NCBI RefSeq assembly: GCF_949987535.1
Contig: NC_080068.1
Span: 78,827,254-78,891,253, forward strand
DNA from: Balaenoptera acutorostrata
Lineage: Eukaryota; Chordata; Mammalia; Artiodactyla; Balaenopteridae
DNA: 64,000 bases
Reading direction: 5' to 3'
How positions within the stretch are numbered: position 1 is the stretch's first letter; the number at the start of each line of letters is the position of its first letter. Below are positions 1-11,800 of the stretch, piece by piece. The notes beneath the pieces are model-generated. The model saw only the letters and a program-made list of their open reading frames with translations, was not told the origin of the DNA and ran no database searches. A program made the translations under genes and the position numbers.

Positions 1-466
1 TTCAAGAAAGCATAAAATTACTTGGAGGGCATTATGCTAAGTGATATGTCAGATAAAGAAAGACAAATACTATATATTATAGCACTTAAATGTGAAATCT
101 AAAAAATAAAACAAACTAGAGAATATAACAAAAAAGAAGCAGACTCAAAGACAAAGAGAACAAACTAGTGGTGAGCAGTGGGGAGAAAGAAGGAGGGAGG
201 GGCAATATAGGGATGGGGTGTAAAAGGTACAAATTATTAAGTATAAAATAAGCTACAAGGATATACTGTACAACATGGGGAATACAGCCAATACTTTATA
301 ATAATAATAAATATATACTATTTTATAAGTATAAATGGAGTATAACCTTTAAAAATTGTGTATCACTATATTGTACACCTGTAACTTATAATATTGTATA
401 CCTGTAATTAACAAAAAATTGAAAACCTGTAACTTATATAATACTGTACAGCACCTACACTTCAAA
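1..466 (+). mobile_element. L1 3' end, truncated by the window edge
   Basis: The sequence follows the 3' untranslated region of a mammalian L1, with the phrases tgctaagtgatatgtcag, acaaactagtggtgagcagtg and ggggaatacagccaat. It ends in the usual tract around attgtacacctgtaac and then A-rich sequence. The 5' side runs out of the window. Confidence 0.85.
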
Positions 467-726
467 AAAAAAAGAAAGAAAATTAAAAAATCATTCTACA
501 ACATTCTGAAAAGGGAAAATTTTTTGCTTAATATACATAATATTCATGCCTCTAAATGTGTTTATAAAGCAAATATTTATCTAGAAAATGGTATCTACCT
601 AACCAAAAAGGACTCTTAGCATTTCTGTTAAAAAATTACTTGACCAGTTAATATAAAAATATTTCTGAATACAATAGTGAAATACCATAGTAGTGAACTA
701 TTTTAAATGTTGAATATTATTTTTTT

Positions 727-2823
727 GAGATGATCATATGGTTTTTATTCTTCAATTTGTTAATATGGTATATCACATTGATTGATTTGCATATATTGAA
801 GAATCCTTTATCCCTGGGATAAATCTCACTTGATCATGGTGTATGATCCTTTTAATGGGTTGTTGGATTCTGTTTGCTAGTATTTTGTTGAGGATTTTTG
901 CATCTATATTCATCAGTGATATTGGTAATTTTCTTTTTTTGTAGTATCTTTGTCTGGTTTTGGTATCACGTTGATGGTGGCCTCATAGAATGAGTTTGGG
1001 AGTGTTCCTTCCTCCGCAATTTTTTGGAAGAGTTTGAGAAGGACGGGTGTTGGCTCTGCTCTAAATGTTTGATAGAATTCACCTGTGAAGCCATCTGGTC
1101 CTCGACTTTTGTTTGTTGGAAGATTTTTTTTTTTTTTCCTGGCTGTGTTGGGTCTTCGTTTCTGTACGAGGGCTTTCTCTAGTTGCGGCAAGCAGGGGCC
1201 CCTCTTCATCGCGGTGCGCGGGTCTCTCACTATCGTGGCCTCTCTTGTTGTGGAGCACAGGCTCCAGACGCACAGGCTCAGTAGTTGTGGCTCACGGGCC
1301 TAGTTGCTCCGCGGCATGTGGGATCTTCCCAGACCAGGGCTCGAACCCGTGTCTCCTGCATTGGCAGGCAGATTCTCAACCACTGCGCCACCAGGGAAGC
1401 CCTGTTGGAAGAGTTTTAATCACAATTTCATTACTTGTGATTGGTCTGTTCATATTTTGTATTTCTTCCTGGTTCAGTCTTGGAAGATGATACCTTTCTA
1501 AGAATTTGTCCATTTCTTCCAGGTTGTCCATTTTATTGGCAAAGAGTTGCTTGTAGTAGTCTCTTAGGATGCTTTGTATTTCTGCTGTGTCTGTTGTAAC
1601 TTCTCCTTTGCCATTTCTAATTTTATTGATTTGAGTCCTCTTCCTCTTTTTCTTGATGAGTCCGGCTAAAGGTTTAGCAATTTTGTTTATCATCTCAAAG
1701 AACCAGCTTTTAGTTTTATTGATCTTTGCTAATGTTTTCTTTGTTTCTACTTCATTTATTTCTGCTCCGATCTTTATGATTTCTTTCCTTCTACTAACTT
1801 TGGGTTCTGTTTGTTCTTCTTTCTCTACTTCCTTTAGATGTAAGGTTAGATTGTTTGAGATTTTTCTTGTTTCTTAAGGTACACTTGTATTGCTATAAAC
1901 TTCCCTCTTAGAACTGCTTTTGCTGCATCCCATAGGTTTTGGATCGTTGTGTTTTCGTTGTAATTTGTCTCTAGGTATTTTTTAATTTCCTCTTTGATGT
2001 CTTCAGTGATCTCTTGGTTATTTAGTAACATATTGTTTAGCCTCCATGTGTTTGTGTTTTTTACACTTTTTTCCCCCTATAACTGGTTTCTAATCTCATA
2101 GCATTGTCGTCAGAAAAGATGCTTGATATGATTTCAATTATCTTAAATTTACTGAGGCTTGATCTGTGACTCAAGATGTGATCTATCCTGGAGAATGTTC
2201 CGTGTGCACTTGAGAAGAAAGTACAATCTGCTACTTTTGGAAGGAATGTCCTATAAATATCAATTAAATCTATCTAGTCTATTGTGTCATTTAATTGATA
2301 TAAATATCAATTAAATCTATCTGCTTCTATTGTGTTTCCTTATTAATTTTGTTTCGATGATTTGTCCATTGGTGTAAGTGAGGTGTTAAAGTCCCCCATT
2401 ATTACTGTGTTACTGTCGATTTCCTCTTTTATAGCTGTTAGCAGTTGCCTGATGTATTGAAGTGCTCCTATGTTGGGTACATATATGTTTACAATTGTTA
2501 AATCTTCTTCTTTAATTGATCCCTTGATCATTATGTAGTGTCCTTCCTTGCCTCTTGTAACATTCTTTACTTTAAAGTCTGTTTTATCTGATATGAGTAT
2601 TGCTACTCCAGCTTTCTTTTGATTTCCATTTGCATGGAATATCTTTTTCCATCCCCTTACTTTCAGTCTGTTTGTGTCCTTAGGTCTGAAGTGGGTCTCT
2701 TGTAGACAAGCATATACTTGGGTCTTGGTTTTGTATCCATTCAGCAAGCCTGTGTCTTTTGGTTGGAGCATTTAATCCATTCATGTTTAAGGTAATTATT
2801 GATATGTATGTTCCTATTACCAT
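727..2823 (-). pseudogene. L1 ORF2 remnant, ends in the reverse transcriptase domain
   Basis: Begins at an ATG at 2823 (MVIGTYISIITLNMNGLNAP), the usual start of the L1 endonuclease domain. The catalytic-type segments LQETHFR and IMGDFNTSL follow. It has several frameshifts, carries a SINE at 1124-1402, and ends shortly after the [10 protein letters not shown] region, before the FADD motif. It is non-coding. Confidence 0.8.
1124..1402 (-). mobile_element. CHR-2 type SINE inside the minus-strand L1
   Basis: Reads on the minus strand from gggcttccctggtggcgcag, with the tRNA-like A box and the B box ggttcgagccc, to an A tail. The target site duplication is tgttggaaga at 1114-1123 and 1403-1412, within L1 ORF2. 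Confidence 0.95.
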
Positions 2824-2884
2824 TTTGTTGATAGTTATGGGTTTGTTTTGTAGGTCCTTTTCTCTTGTGTTTCCCACTCAGAGA

Positions 2885-3911
2885 AGTTCCTTTAGCATTT
2901 GTTGTAGAGCTGGTTTGGTGGTGCTGAATTCTCTTAGCTTTTGCTTCTCTGTAAAGCTTTTGATTTCTGTCAAATCTGAATGAGATCCTTGCCAGGTAGA
3001 GTAACCTTGGTTGTAGATTCTTCCCTTTCATCACTTTAAATATATCATGCCACTCCCTTCTGGCTTGTAGAGTTTCTGCCGAGAAATCAGCTGTTAACCT
3101 TATGGGAGTTCCCTTGTATGTTATTTGTCATTTTTCCCTTGTTGCTTTTAATAATTTTTCTTTGCCTTTAATTTTTGTCAATTTGATTACTTATGTGTCT
3201 CGGTGTGTTTCTCCCTGGGTTTATCCTGTATGGGACTCTGCGTTTCCTGGACTTGGGTGGCTATTTCCTTTCCCATGTTAGGGAAGTTTTCGACTATAAC
3301 CTCTTCATATATTTTCTCGGATACTTTCTCTCTCTCTTCTCCTTCTGGGACCCCTATAATGCGAATGTTGTTGTGTTTAATGTTGTCCCCGAGGTCTCTT
3401 AGGCTATCTTCATTTCTTTTCATTCTTTTTTCTCTATTCTGTTCCGCAGCAGTGAATTCCACCATTCTGTCTTCCAGGTCACTTATCCGTTCTTCTGCCT
3501 GTTATTCTGCTATTGATCCCTTCTAGTGTAGTTTTCATTTCAGTTATTGTATTGTTCATTTCTGTTTGTTTGTTCTTTAATTCTTCTAGATCTTTGTTAA
3601 ACATTTCTTGCATCTTCTCGATCTTTGCCTCCATTCTTTTTCCGAGGACCTGGATGATCTTCACTATCATTATTCTGAATTCTTTTTTCTTTTTTTTCAA
3701 ACATCTTTATTGAAGTATAATTGCCTTACAATAGTGTGTTAGCATCTGCTTTATAACAAAGTGAATCAGTTATACATATACAATATGTTCCCATTTCTCT
3801 TCCTATTCTGAATTCTTTTTCTGCAAGGTTGTCTATCTCCACTTCATTTAGTTCTTTTTCTGGGGTTTTATCTTGTTCCTTCATTTGGTACAAAGTCCTC
3901 TGCCTTTTCAT
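2885..3911 (-). pseudogene. L1 ORF1 remnant of the copy at 720-3981
   Basis: Minus-strand reading begins at an ATG at 3911 and follows the L1 ORF1 RNA-binding protein: the coiled coil with KIEKMQEMFNKDLEELKNKQ, then the RRM part with NNIRIIGVPEGEEREK. Frames are shifted, and an L1 3' fragment interrupts the N-terminal part at 3690-3804. It cannot encode a working protein. Confidence 0.8.
3690..3804 (-). mobile_element. Short L1 3' end inserted in L1 ORF1
   Basis: About 115 bases matching the last part of an L1 3' UTR on the minus strand (tgattcactttgttataaag, then caataaagatgtttg and an A tract). The duplication attctgaattctttt flanks it at 3672-3686 and 3805-3819. Confidence 0.88.
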
Positions 3912-4189
3912 TTTGTGCATCTTTTTGTGAATGTGGTTTTCCTTCCACAGGCTGCAGAATTGTAGTTCTTCTTGCTTCTGCTAAATGTTGAAGATTACTA
4001 AAGAACATGCCCATTTTCACCACACAAATTAGATAATTCTAAACCAGTCTTTTTCAACTGGGTTCCTCATTTTAACCACAGAACAGAGCAAATTACTAAG
4101 TATTTTCTCAATTTCCCCAAGGATGGTATATAAATAGTACCATCCTGGATGCTTAGGAAAAAAGTTAATTTATTATCAACAACAAATGT

Positions 4190-4376
4190 CTTAAGGAAAT
4201 GTGTCTCACACAGTGTGGTTTCTTCAACCGGTAGCAGCAACCTCACTTGGGAACTTCTAAGAAATGAAAATTATTAGCCCTGTCCCAGACCTACTGAATC
4301 AGAAACTCTGGGGTGGTTTAACAGATACTCCAAGTGATTCTGATGCAAGCTAATTTTTGAGAAATACTACTTTAGT
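4190..4376 (+). mobile_element. MER5A-like hAT-Charlie DNA transposon fragment
   Basis: Carries the MER5A hallmarks: cacttgggaacttctaagaaatg, cagacctactgaatcagaaa, ctctggggtgg and aagtgattctgatgcaagc. It is a non-autonomous element and diverged. Family name is from recalled consensus. Confidence 0.85.
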
Positions 4377-4554
4377 GCATTACAGCTTAAAGCGAATTGA
4401 GAAAGGCTGTCTAAACCAATAAAATTAAACCAGTACCACAAACATGTCTATATTTTATCTATTAGAGAAAAATTACAATGCAAATGGTTCTTCATCTAAA
4501 ATGCTATCGGAATTGTCATTTATATTAAATTCCACAAAATGCAAACTAATCTAT

Positions 4555-4793
4555 AGTGACAGCAGATCAGTGGCTGCTGGGGAATGGGGGAGCAGGAAGG
4601 GTGGGAAGGAGCAATTACAAAGGGACACTCACTAGGAAACTTCTGGATATGTTGGTTATGTTTGCTATCTTGATTTGTGATAGCTTCATGGATGTATCTG
4701 TATGTCCAAACTTATCAAATTGTGCATTTTTAATGTGTGCAGTTTAAGATAGATCACACCTCAATAAAGCATTTTTAAAAGTTGTGTTTAACA
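4555..4793 (+). mobile_element. Old L1 (L1M) 3' end
   Basis: Diverged L1 3' UTR with cagtggctgctggggaatgg, ccaaacttatcaaattgtgc and the terminal acctcaataaagcatttttaaaa. Short ORFs across it are not genes. Confidence 0.75.
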
Positions 4794-4973
4794 AAAAAAG
4801 CTATCAGAATAAAAAATTTTATTGATCAACTTATCCTTTTAGAGAAGCTACAAAAATAGGAAAAACTTTGGTTATGATGTTTTAAAATTAGGTGAAATGC
4901 TAAACTGGCATTGAAAAGAGAATAAAATTTTAAAAACTTTTTAAACCGCTACATAGTTATATGAAATGGAAAT

Positions 4974-5097
4974 TTTTTTTTTTTTTTTGCCACACTGCAC
5001 AGCACATGGGATCTTAGTTCCCTTACCAGGGATCAAACCTGTACCCCCTGTATTGGAAACATGGAATCTTAACCACTGGACCACCAAGGCAGTCCTG
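4974..5097 (-). mobile_element. CHR-1/CHRL type SINE fragment
   Basis: Minus-strand tRNA-derived head (aggactgccttggtggtcc, then a diverged B box) with a T tract at its left end on the plus strand. The duplication aatggaaattt lies at about 4965 and at 5101-5111. Confidence 0.85.
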
Positions 5098-5554
5098 TGT
5101 AATGGAAATTTCTAATTCTGAAACAGGGCTGGGAAAATAGAAATTATTTTTCTAGACTAAATTTCTAAATTTCCTAAGAGCGTGCACAACTTATTTTCAA
5201 CCAAAAGTTTTAACATCTTTAGAATGGACAATATTCTTTTAAGACAGTAATCAAAGCATAAAATTCCAAATTTAGTCCTTAAATGTTAATTCTTGTTCTA
5301 CCATTCATTATCACTATTAACAAGATGAAATCTTTCTTAATTACTTACTCACTCTAACTTCATTTTATATTTGGGTAATTGTAAAGAGAATGTTTAAAGG
5401 CACATGCACGTCAAGAGCTGCCCAGATATATCACCTTGAAGCTAACTTAAACCACTCAAAAAAGGACAAAAAAATACAAAATATCACAGAAATAGAATAT
5501 ACAAAGCTGGCTACTCTAATATCCCAGTAAAATTAAGCATCCTGATTTAGAAAT

Positions 5555-5664
5555 CTTTTTTTTTTTTTGGCCACACCACGCAGCAGGCAGGATCTTAGTT
5601 CCCCAACCAGGGATCGAACCCGTGCCCCCTGCATTTGGACCACTGGGCCACAGGGAAGTTACGC
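5555..5664 (-). mobile_element. CHR-1/CHRL type SINE fragment
   Basis: Minus-strand SINE with cccaaccagggatcgaacccg (complement of the B box region) and a T tract at 5556-5568. Imperfect duplication atttagaaatc / atttagacatc flanks it. It has a deletion within the tRNA-like head. Confidence 0.8.
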
Positions 5665-6230
5665 AATTTAGACATCTATAACAACACTTTAAACAAAATA
5701 TTAAGTTATATGTTTAACTGATCCCACATGATGCGTGGCACGGCCAACAGAATAAATAAATAAAATAAAATTATTTCAAGGAAATGTATCTGAATATGGA
5801 AGAAAACTCTTCACTCAGAGTATTTAACTGTATATACTAAAACAATTATAAAACTCCATAATTTTAATTTACAATAAACACATATATGTTTACATCTCAA
5901 CAAGGCAATAAACATTATTCTTTACAATTTAATGAGCTCTCCTATTTACGATAGCCAGAACATGGAAGCAACCTAAGTGTCCATTGAAAGATGAATGGAT
6001 AAAGAAGATTTGGCACATATATACAATGGAATATTACTCAGCCATAAAAAGAAACGAAATTGAGTTATCTGTAGTGAGGTGGATGGACCTAGAGTCTGTC
6101 ATACAGAGTGAAGTAAGTCAGAAACAGAAAAACAAACACTGTATGCTAACACATATATATGGAATCTTAAAAAAAAAATAAATGGTTCTAAAGAACCTAG
6201 GGGCAGGACAGGAATAAAGAGGCAGACATA

Positions 6231-6495
6231 CAAAAAGAGAAAAACAAATATAGTATATTAATGCATGTATGTGGAACCTAGAAAAATGGTACAGATGAGC
6301 CGGTTTGCAGGGCAGAAGCTGAGCCACAGATGTAGAGAACAGACATATGGATACCAAGGGGGGAAAACTGCGGTGGGGTGGGGATGGTGGTGTGCTGAAT
6401 TGGGCGATTGGGATTGACATGTATACACTGATGTATATAAAAGTGATGACTAATAAGAACCTGCAGTATAAAAAAACAAACAAACAAACAAAAAA
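6231..6495 (+). mobile_element. L1 3' end inserted in the outer L1
   Basis: About 265 bases of L1 3' UTR (tagaaaaatggtacagatgag, gattgggattgacatgtata) ending in an (AAAC)n tail. The duplication gaggcagacata / gacgcagacata lies at 6219-6230 and 6496-6507. It resembles the 3' UTR of the full-length copy next to it. Confidence 0.85.
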
Positions 6496-7525
6496 GACGC
6501 AGACATAGAGAATGGACTTGAGGACATGGGGAGGGGGAAGGGTAAGCTGGGACAAAGTAAGAGAGTGGCATGGACATATATAAACTACCAAATGTAAAAT
6601 AGATAGCTAGGGCCTTGAACCAAGATGGTGGAATAGAAGGACATGCTCTCCCTCTTGTGAGAACACCAGAACCACAACTAGCTGCTTTACAACCATCGAC
6701 AGGAAGACACTGGAACTCACCAAAAAAGATACCCCACATCTAAAGACAAAGGAGAAGCCACAATGAGATGGTAGGAGGGGCGCAAGCACAGTAAAATCAA
6801 ATCCCATAACTGCTGGGTGGGTGACTCACAGACTGGAGAACACTTATACCACAGAAGTCCACCCACTGGAGTGAAGGTTCTGAGCCCCACATCAGGCTTG
6901 CAAACCTGGGGGTCCAGCAACGGGAGGAGGAATTCCTAGAGAATCAGACTTTGAAGGCTAGTGGGATTTGATTGCAGGACTTTGGCAGGACTGGGGGAAA
7001 CAGAGACTCCACTCTTGGAGGGCACACACAAAGTAGTGCGTGCATCGGGACCCAGGGGAAGGAGCAGTCACCCCAGGGGAGACTGAACCAGACCTACCTG
7101 CTAGTGCTGGAGGATCTCCTACAGAGGCGGGGGGGGGGCGGGGGAGGTGGCTGTGGCTCACCATGGGGACAAGGACACTGGCAGCATAAGTTCTGGGACA
7201 CACTCCCTGGCATGAGCCCTCCCAGAGTCCACCATTAGCCCCACCAAAGAGCCCGGGTAGGCTGAAGTGTTGGGTCGCCTCAGGCCAAACACCAACAGAG
7301 AAGGAACCCAGTCCCACCCATCAGCAGTCAAGCAGATTAAACTTTTACTGAGCTCTGCCCACCAGAGCAACAGTCAGCTCTACCGACCACCAGTCCCTCC
7401 CATCAGGAAACTTGCACAAGCCTCTTAGATAGCCTCATCCACCAGAGGGCAAACAGCAGAAGCAAGAAGAACTACAATCCTGCAGCCTGTGGAACAAAAA
7501 CCACATTCACAGAAAGACAGACAAG

Positions 7526-8431
7526 ATGAAAAGGCAGAGGGCTATGTAGCAGATGAAGGAACAAGATAAAACCCCAGAAAAACAACTAAATGAAGTGGAG
7601 ATAGGCAACCTTCCAGAAAAATAATTCAGAATAATCATAGTGAAGATCATCCAGGACCTCGGACAAAGAATGGAGGCAAAGATCGAGAAGACGCAAGAAA
7701 TGTTTAACAAAGACCTAGAAGAATTAAAGAACAAACAAACAGAGATGAACAATACAATAATTGAAATGAAAACTACACTAGAAGGAATCAATAGCAGAAT
7801 AACAGGCAGAAGAATGGATAAGTGACCTGGAAGACAGAATGGTGGAATTCACTGCTGTGGAACAGACTAAAGAAAAAAGAATGAAAAGAAATGAAGACAG
7901 CCTAAGAGACCTCGAGGACAACATTAAACACAACAACATTTGCATTATAGGGGTCCCAGAAGGAGAAGAGAGAGAGAAAGGATCCAAGAAAACATTTGAA
8001 GAGATAGAGTCGAAAACTTCCCTAACATAGGAAAGGAAACAGCCACCCAAATCCAGGAAGCACGGAGAGTCCCATACAAGATAAACAAAAGGAGAAACAC
8101 GCCAAGACACATATTAAGCAAACTGGCAAAAATTAAAGACAAAGAAAAATTATTGAAAGCAGCAAGGGAAAAATGACAAGTAACATACAAGGGAACTCCC
8201 ATAAGGTTAACAGTTGATTTCTCAGCAGAAACAATACAAGCCAGAAGGGAGTGGCATGATATACTTAAAGTGATGAAAGGGAAGAACCAACAACCAAGAT
8301 TACTCTACCCGGCAAGGATCTCATTCAGATTCGATGGAGAAATCAAAAGCTTTGAGACAGACAAGCAACAGCTATGAGAATTCAGCACCACCAAACCAGC
8401 TCTACAACAAATGCTAAAGGAAATTCTCTAA
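7526..8431 (+). pseudogene. L1 ORF1, broken
   Basis: ORF1 encodes the nucleic-acid chaperone of the L1 particle. The ATG at 7526 is followed after seven codons by an in-frame TAG (MKRQRAM, stop). The coiled-coil part (7640-7825) and the RRM part (7839-8030, with GVPEGEEREK) are in different frames because of a small deletion near 7802. The C-terminal domain to the TAA at 8429-8431 is also out of frame. Confidence 0.88.
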
Positions 8432-8496
8432 GGAGGAAACACGAGAGAAGAAAGGGACCTACAAAAACAAACCCAAAGCAATTAAGAAAATGGTCA

Positions 8497-8886
8497 GGGC
8501 TTCCCTGGTGGCGCAGTGGTTGAGAATCTGCCTGCCAATGCAGGGGACATGGGTTCGAGCCCTGGTCTGGGAAGATCCCACATGCCACGGAGCAACTGGG
8601 CCCATGAGCCACAATTAATGAGCCTGCGCGTCTGGAGCCTGTGCTCCGCAACAAGAGAGGCTGCGATGGTGAGAGGCCCGTGCACCGCGATGAAGAGTGG
8701 TCCCCACTTGCCGCAACTAGAGAAAGCCCTCGCACAGAAACGAAGACTCAACACAGTCATAAATAAATAAATAAATAAATAAAAGAACGTGAATTTCTTT
8801 AAAAAACAAAAAAAAACACACACAAAAAAACACGAAGCTTCGGGTTTGCCAAATACCCGTGGCCTTTAAAAACAAAAAACAAACAA
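8497..8886 (+). mobile_element. CHR-2 type SINE with a 100-base 3' extension
   Basis: The SINE body runs from gggcttccctggtggcgcag to an (AAAT)n tract at 8759-8782. About 100 further bases, including gcttcgggtttgccaaatac, follow before a second A-rich tract. The duplication aagaaaatggtca (8484-8496) matches aaaaaaatggtca (8886-8898), so the extension is part of the inserted unit. It splits the L1 inter-ORF spacer just before the ORF2 ATG. Confidence 0.92.
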
Positions 8887-8891
8887 AAAAA

Positions 8892-11800
8892 ATGGTCATA
8901 GGAACATACATATCAATAATTACCTTAAACATGAATGGATTCAAGGCTCCAACCAAAAGACACAGGCTTGCTGAATGGATACAAAAACAAGACCCATATA
9001 TATGCTGTCTACAAGAGACCCACTTCAGACCTAGGGACACATACAGACTGAAAGTGAGGGGATGGAAAAAGATATTCCATGTCAATGGAAATCAAAAGAA
9101 AGCTGGAGTAGCAATACTCATATCAGATAAAATAGACTTTAAAATAAAGAATGTTACAAGAGACAAGGAAGGACACTACATAATGATCAAGGGATCAATC
9201 CAAGAAGAAGATATAACAATTGTAAATATATATGCACCCAACATAGGAGCACCTCAATACATAAGGCAACTGCTAACAGCTATAAAAGAGGAAATCGACA
9301 GTAACACAGTAATAGTGGGGGACTTTAACACCTCACTTACACCAATGGACAGATCATCCAAACAGAAAATAAATAAGGAAACAGAAGCTTTAAATGACGC
9401 AACAGACCAGATAGACTTAATTTATATTTATAGGACATTCCATCCAAAAACAGCAGATTACACTTTCTTCTCAAGTGCACACGGAACATTCTCCAGGATA
9501 GATCACATCTTGGGTCACAAATCAAAAATTTGAAATCATATCAAGCATCTTTTCTGACCACAACGCTATGAGATTAGAAATGAATTACACGGAAAACAAC
9601 ATAAAAAAAACACAAACACATGGAGGCTAAACAATACGCTACTAAATAACCAAGAGATCACTGAAGAAATCAAAGATGAAATCAAAAAATACCTAGAGAC
9701 AAATGACAATGAAAACACGACGACCCAAAACCTATGGGATGCAGCAAAAGCAGTTCTAAGACGGAAGTTTATAGCTATACAAGCCTACTTCAAGAAACAA
9801 GAAAAATCTCAAATAAACAATCTAAACTTACACCTAAAGGAACTAGAGAAAGAAGAACAAACAAAACCCAAAGTTTGCAGAAGGAAAGAAATCATAAAGA
9901 TCAGAGCAGAAATAAATAAAATAGAAACAAAGAAAACAATAGCAAAGATTAATAAAACTAAAAGCTGGTTCTGTGAGCAGATAAACAAAATTGATAAACC
10001 ATTAGCCAGACTCATCAAGAAAAAGAGGAAGAGGACTCAAATCAATAAAATTAGAAATGAAAAAGGAGAAGTTACAACAGACACTGCAGAAATACAAAGC
10101 ATCCTAAAAGACTACTACAAGCAACTCTATGCCAATAAAATGGACAACCTGGAAGAAACTGACCAATTCTTAGAAAGGTATAATCTTCCAACACTGAACC
10201 AGGAAGAAATAGAAAATATGAACAGACCAATCACAAGTAATGGAATTGAAACTGTGATTAAAAATCTTTCAACAAATAGAAGTCCAGGACCAGATGGCTT
10301 CACAGGTGAATTCTATCAAACATTTAGAGAAGAGCCAACACCCATCCTTCTCAAACTCTCCCAAAAAACTGCAGAGGAAGGAACACTCCCAAACTCATTC
10401 TATGAGGCCACCATCAACCTGATACCAAAACCAGACAACGATACTACAAAAAAAGAAAATTACAGACCAATATCACTGATGAATATAGATGCAAAAATCC
10501 TCAACAAAATACTAGCAAACAGAATCCAACAACCCATTAAAAGGATCATACACCATGATCAAGTGAGATTTATCCCAGGGATAAAGGATTCTTCAATATA
10601 TGTAAATCAATCAATGTGATACACCATATTAAGAAACTGAAGGAGAAAAACCATATGATCATCTCAATAAATGCAGAAAAAGCTTTGGATAAAATTCAAC
10701 ACCCATTATGATAAAAACTCTCCAGAAACTGGGCACAGAGGGAACCTACCTCAACATAATAAAGGCCATATACGACAAACCCATAGCAAACATCAATCTC
10801 AATGGTGAAAAACTGAAAGCATTTCCTCTAAGATCAGGAACAAGACAAGGATGTCCACTCTCACCACCATTATTCAACATAGCTTTGGAAGTCCTAGTCA
10901 CGGCAATCAGAGAAGAAAAAGAACTAAAAGGAATACAAATTGGAAAAGAAGAAGTAAAACTGTCACTGTTTGCAGATGACATGATACTATACATAGAGAA
11001 TCCTAAAGATGCCACCAGAAAACTACTAGACCTAATCAATGAATCTGGTAAAGCTGCAGGATACAAAATTAATGCACAGAAATCTCTTGCATTCCTGTAC
11101 ACTAATGATGAAAAATCTGAAAGAGAAATTAAGGAAACACTCCCATTTACCATTGCAACAAAAAGAATAAAATACCTAGGAATAAACCTACCTAGGGAGA
11201 CAAAAGACCTGTATGCAGAAAACTATAAGACACTGATGAAAGAAATTAAAGATGATACCAACAGATGGAGAGATATACCATGTTCTTGGATTGGAAGAAT
11301 CAATATTGTGAAAATGACTACACTACCCAAAGCAATCTACAGATTCAATGCAATCCCTATCAAATTACCAATGGCATTTTTTACGGAACTAAAAAAAAAA
11401 ATCTTAAAATTTGTATGGAGGCACAAAAGACCCCGAATAGCCAAAGCAGTCTTGAGGGAAAAAAACGGAGCTGCAGGAATCAGACTCCCTGACTTCAGAC
11501 TATACTACAAAGCTACAGTAATCAAGACAATATGGTACTGGCACAAAAACAGAAACATAGATCAATGGAACAAGATAGAAAGCCCAGAGATAAACGCACA
11601 CACCTACAGTCAACTAATCTATGACAAAGGAGGCAAGGATATACAATGGAGAAAAGACAGTCTCTTCAATAAGTGGTGCTGGGTAAACTGGACAGCTACA
11701 TGTAAAAGAATGAAATTAGAACACTCCCTAACACCATACACAAAAATAAACTCAAAATGGATTCGAGACCTAAATGTAAGACTGGACACTATAAAACTCG

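Larger units (their letters stand above)
720..3981 (-). mobile_element. L1 copy with ORF1 and half of ORF2 that ends at a premature poly(A)
   Basis: On the minus strand this copy starts about 70 bases before ORF1, near the end of the 5' UTR. It runs through ORF1, the spacer and the endonuclease and early reverse transcriptase parts of ORF2, then stops at catatgatcatctca followed by seven A (T720-T726). The rest of ORF2 and the 3' UTR are absent. It is flanked by aaatgttgaatatta (705-719) and aaatgttgaagatta (3983-3997), a 14/15 target site duplication, so this is a complete insertion and not a later break. An AATAAA lies 17 bases before the A run (complement of 744-749). Two elements inserted later: a SINE (1124-1402) and an L1 3' piece (3690-3804). 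It lies in the same orientation as UBE2K. Confidence 0.88.

Noticed and set aside
720..3981. Twin-priming (5' inversion) as the origin of the minus-strand L1
   Set aside because: Twin-priming would place a plus-strand L1 3' part directly after 3981. The sequence there is the target site copy and unique DNA.
6118..6807. Open frames of 66-157 residues on the minus strand
   Set aside because: They are antisense to L1 3' UTR and 5' UTR sequence and resemble no protein family.
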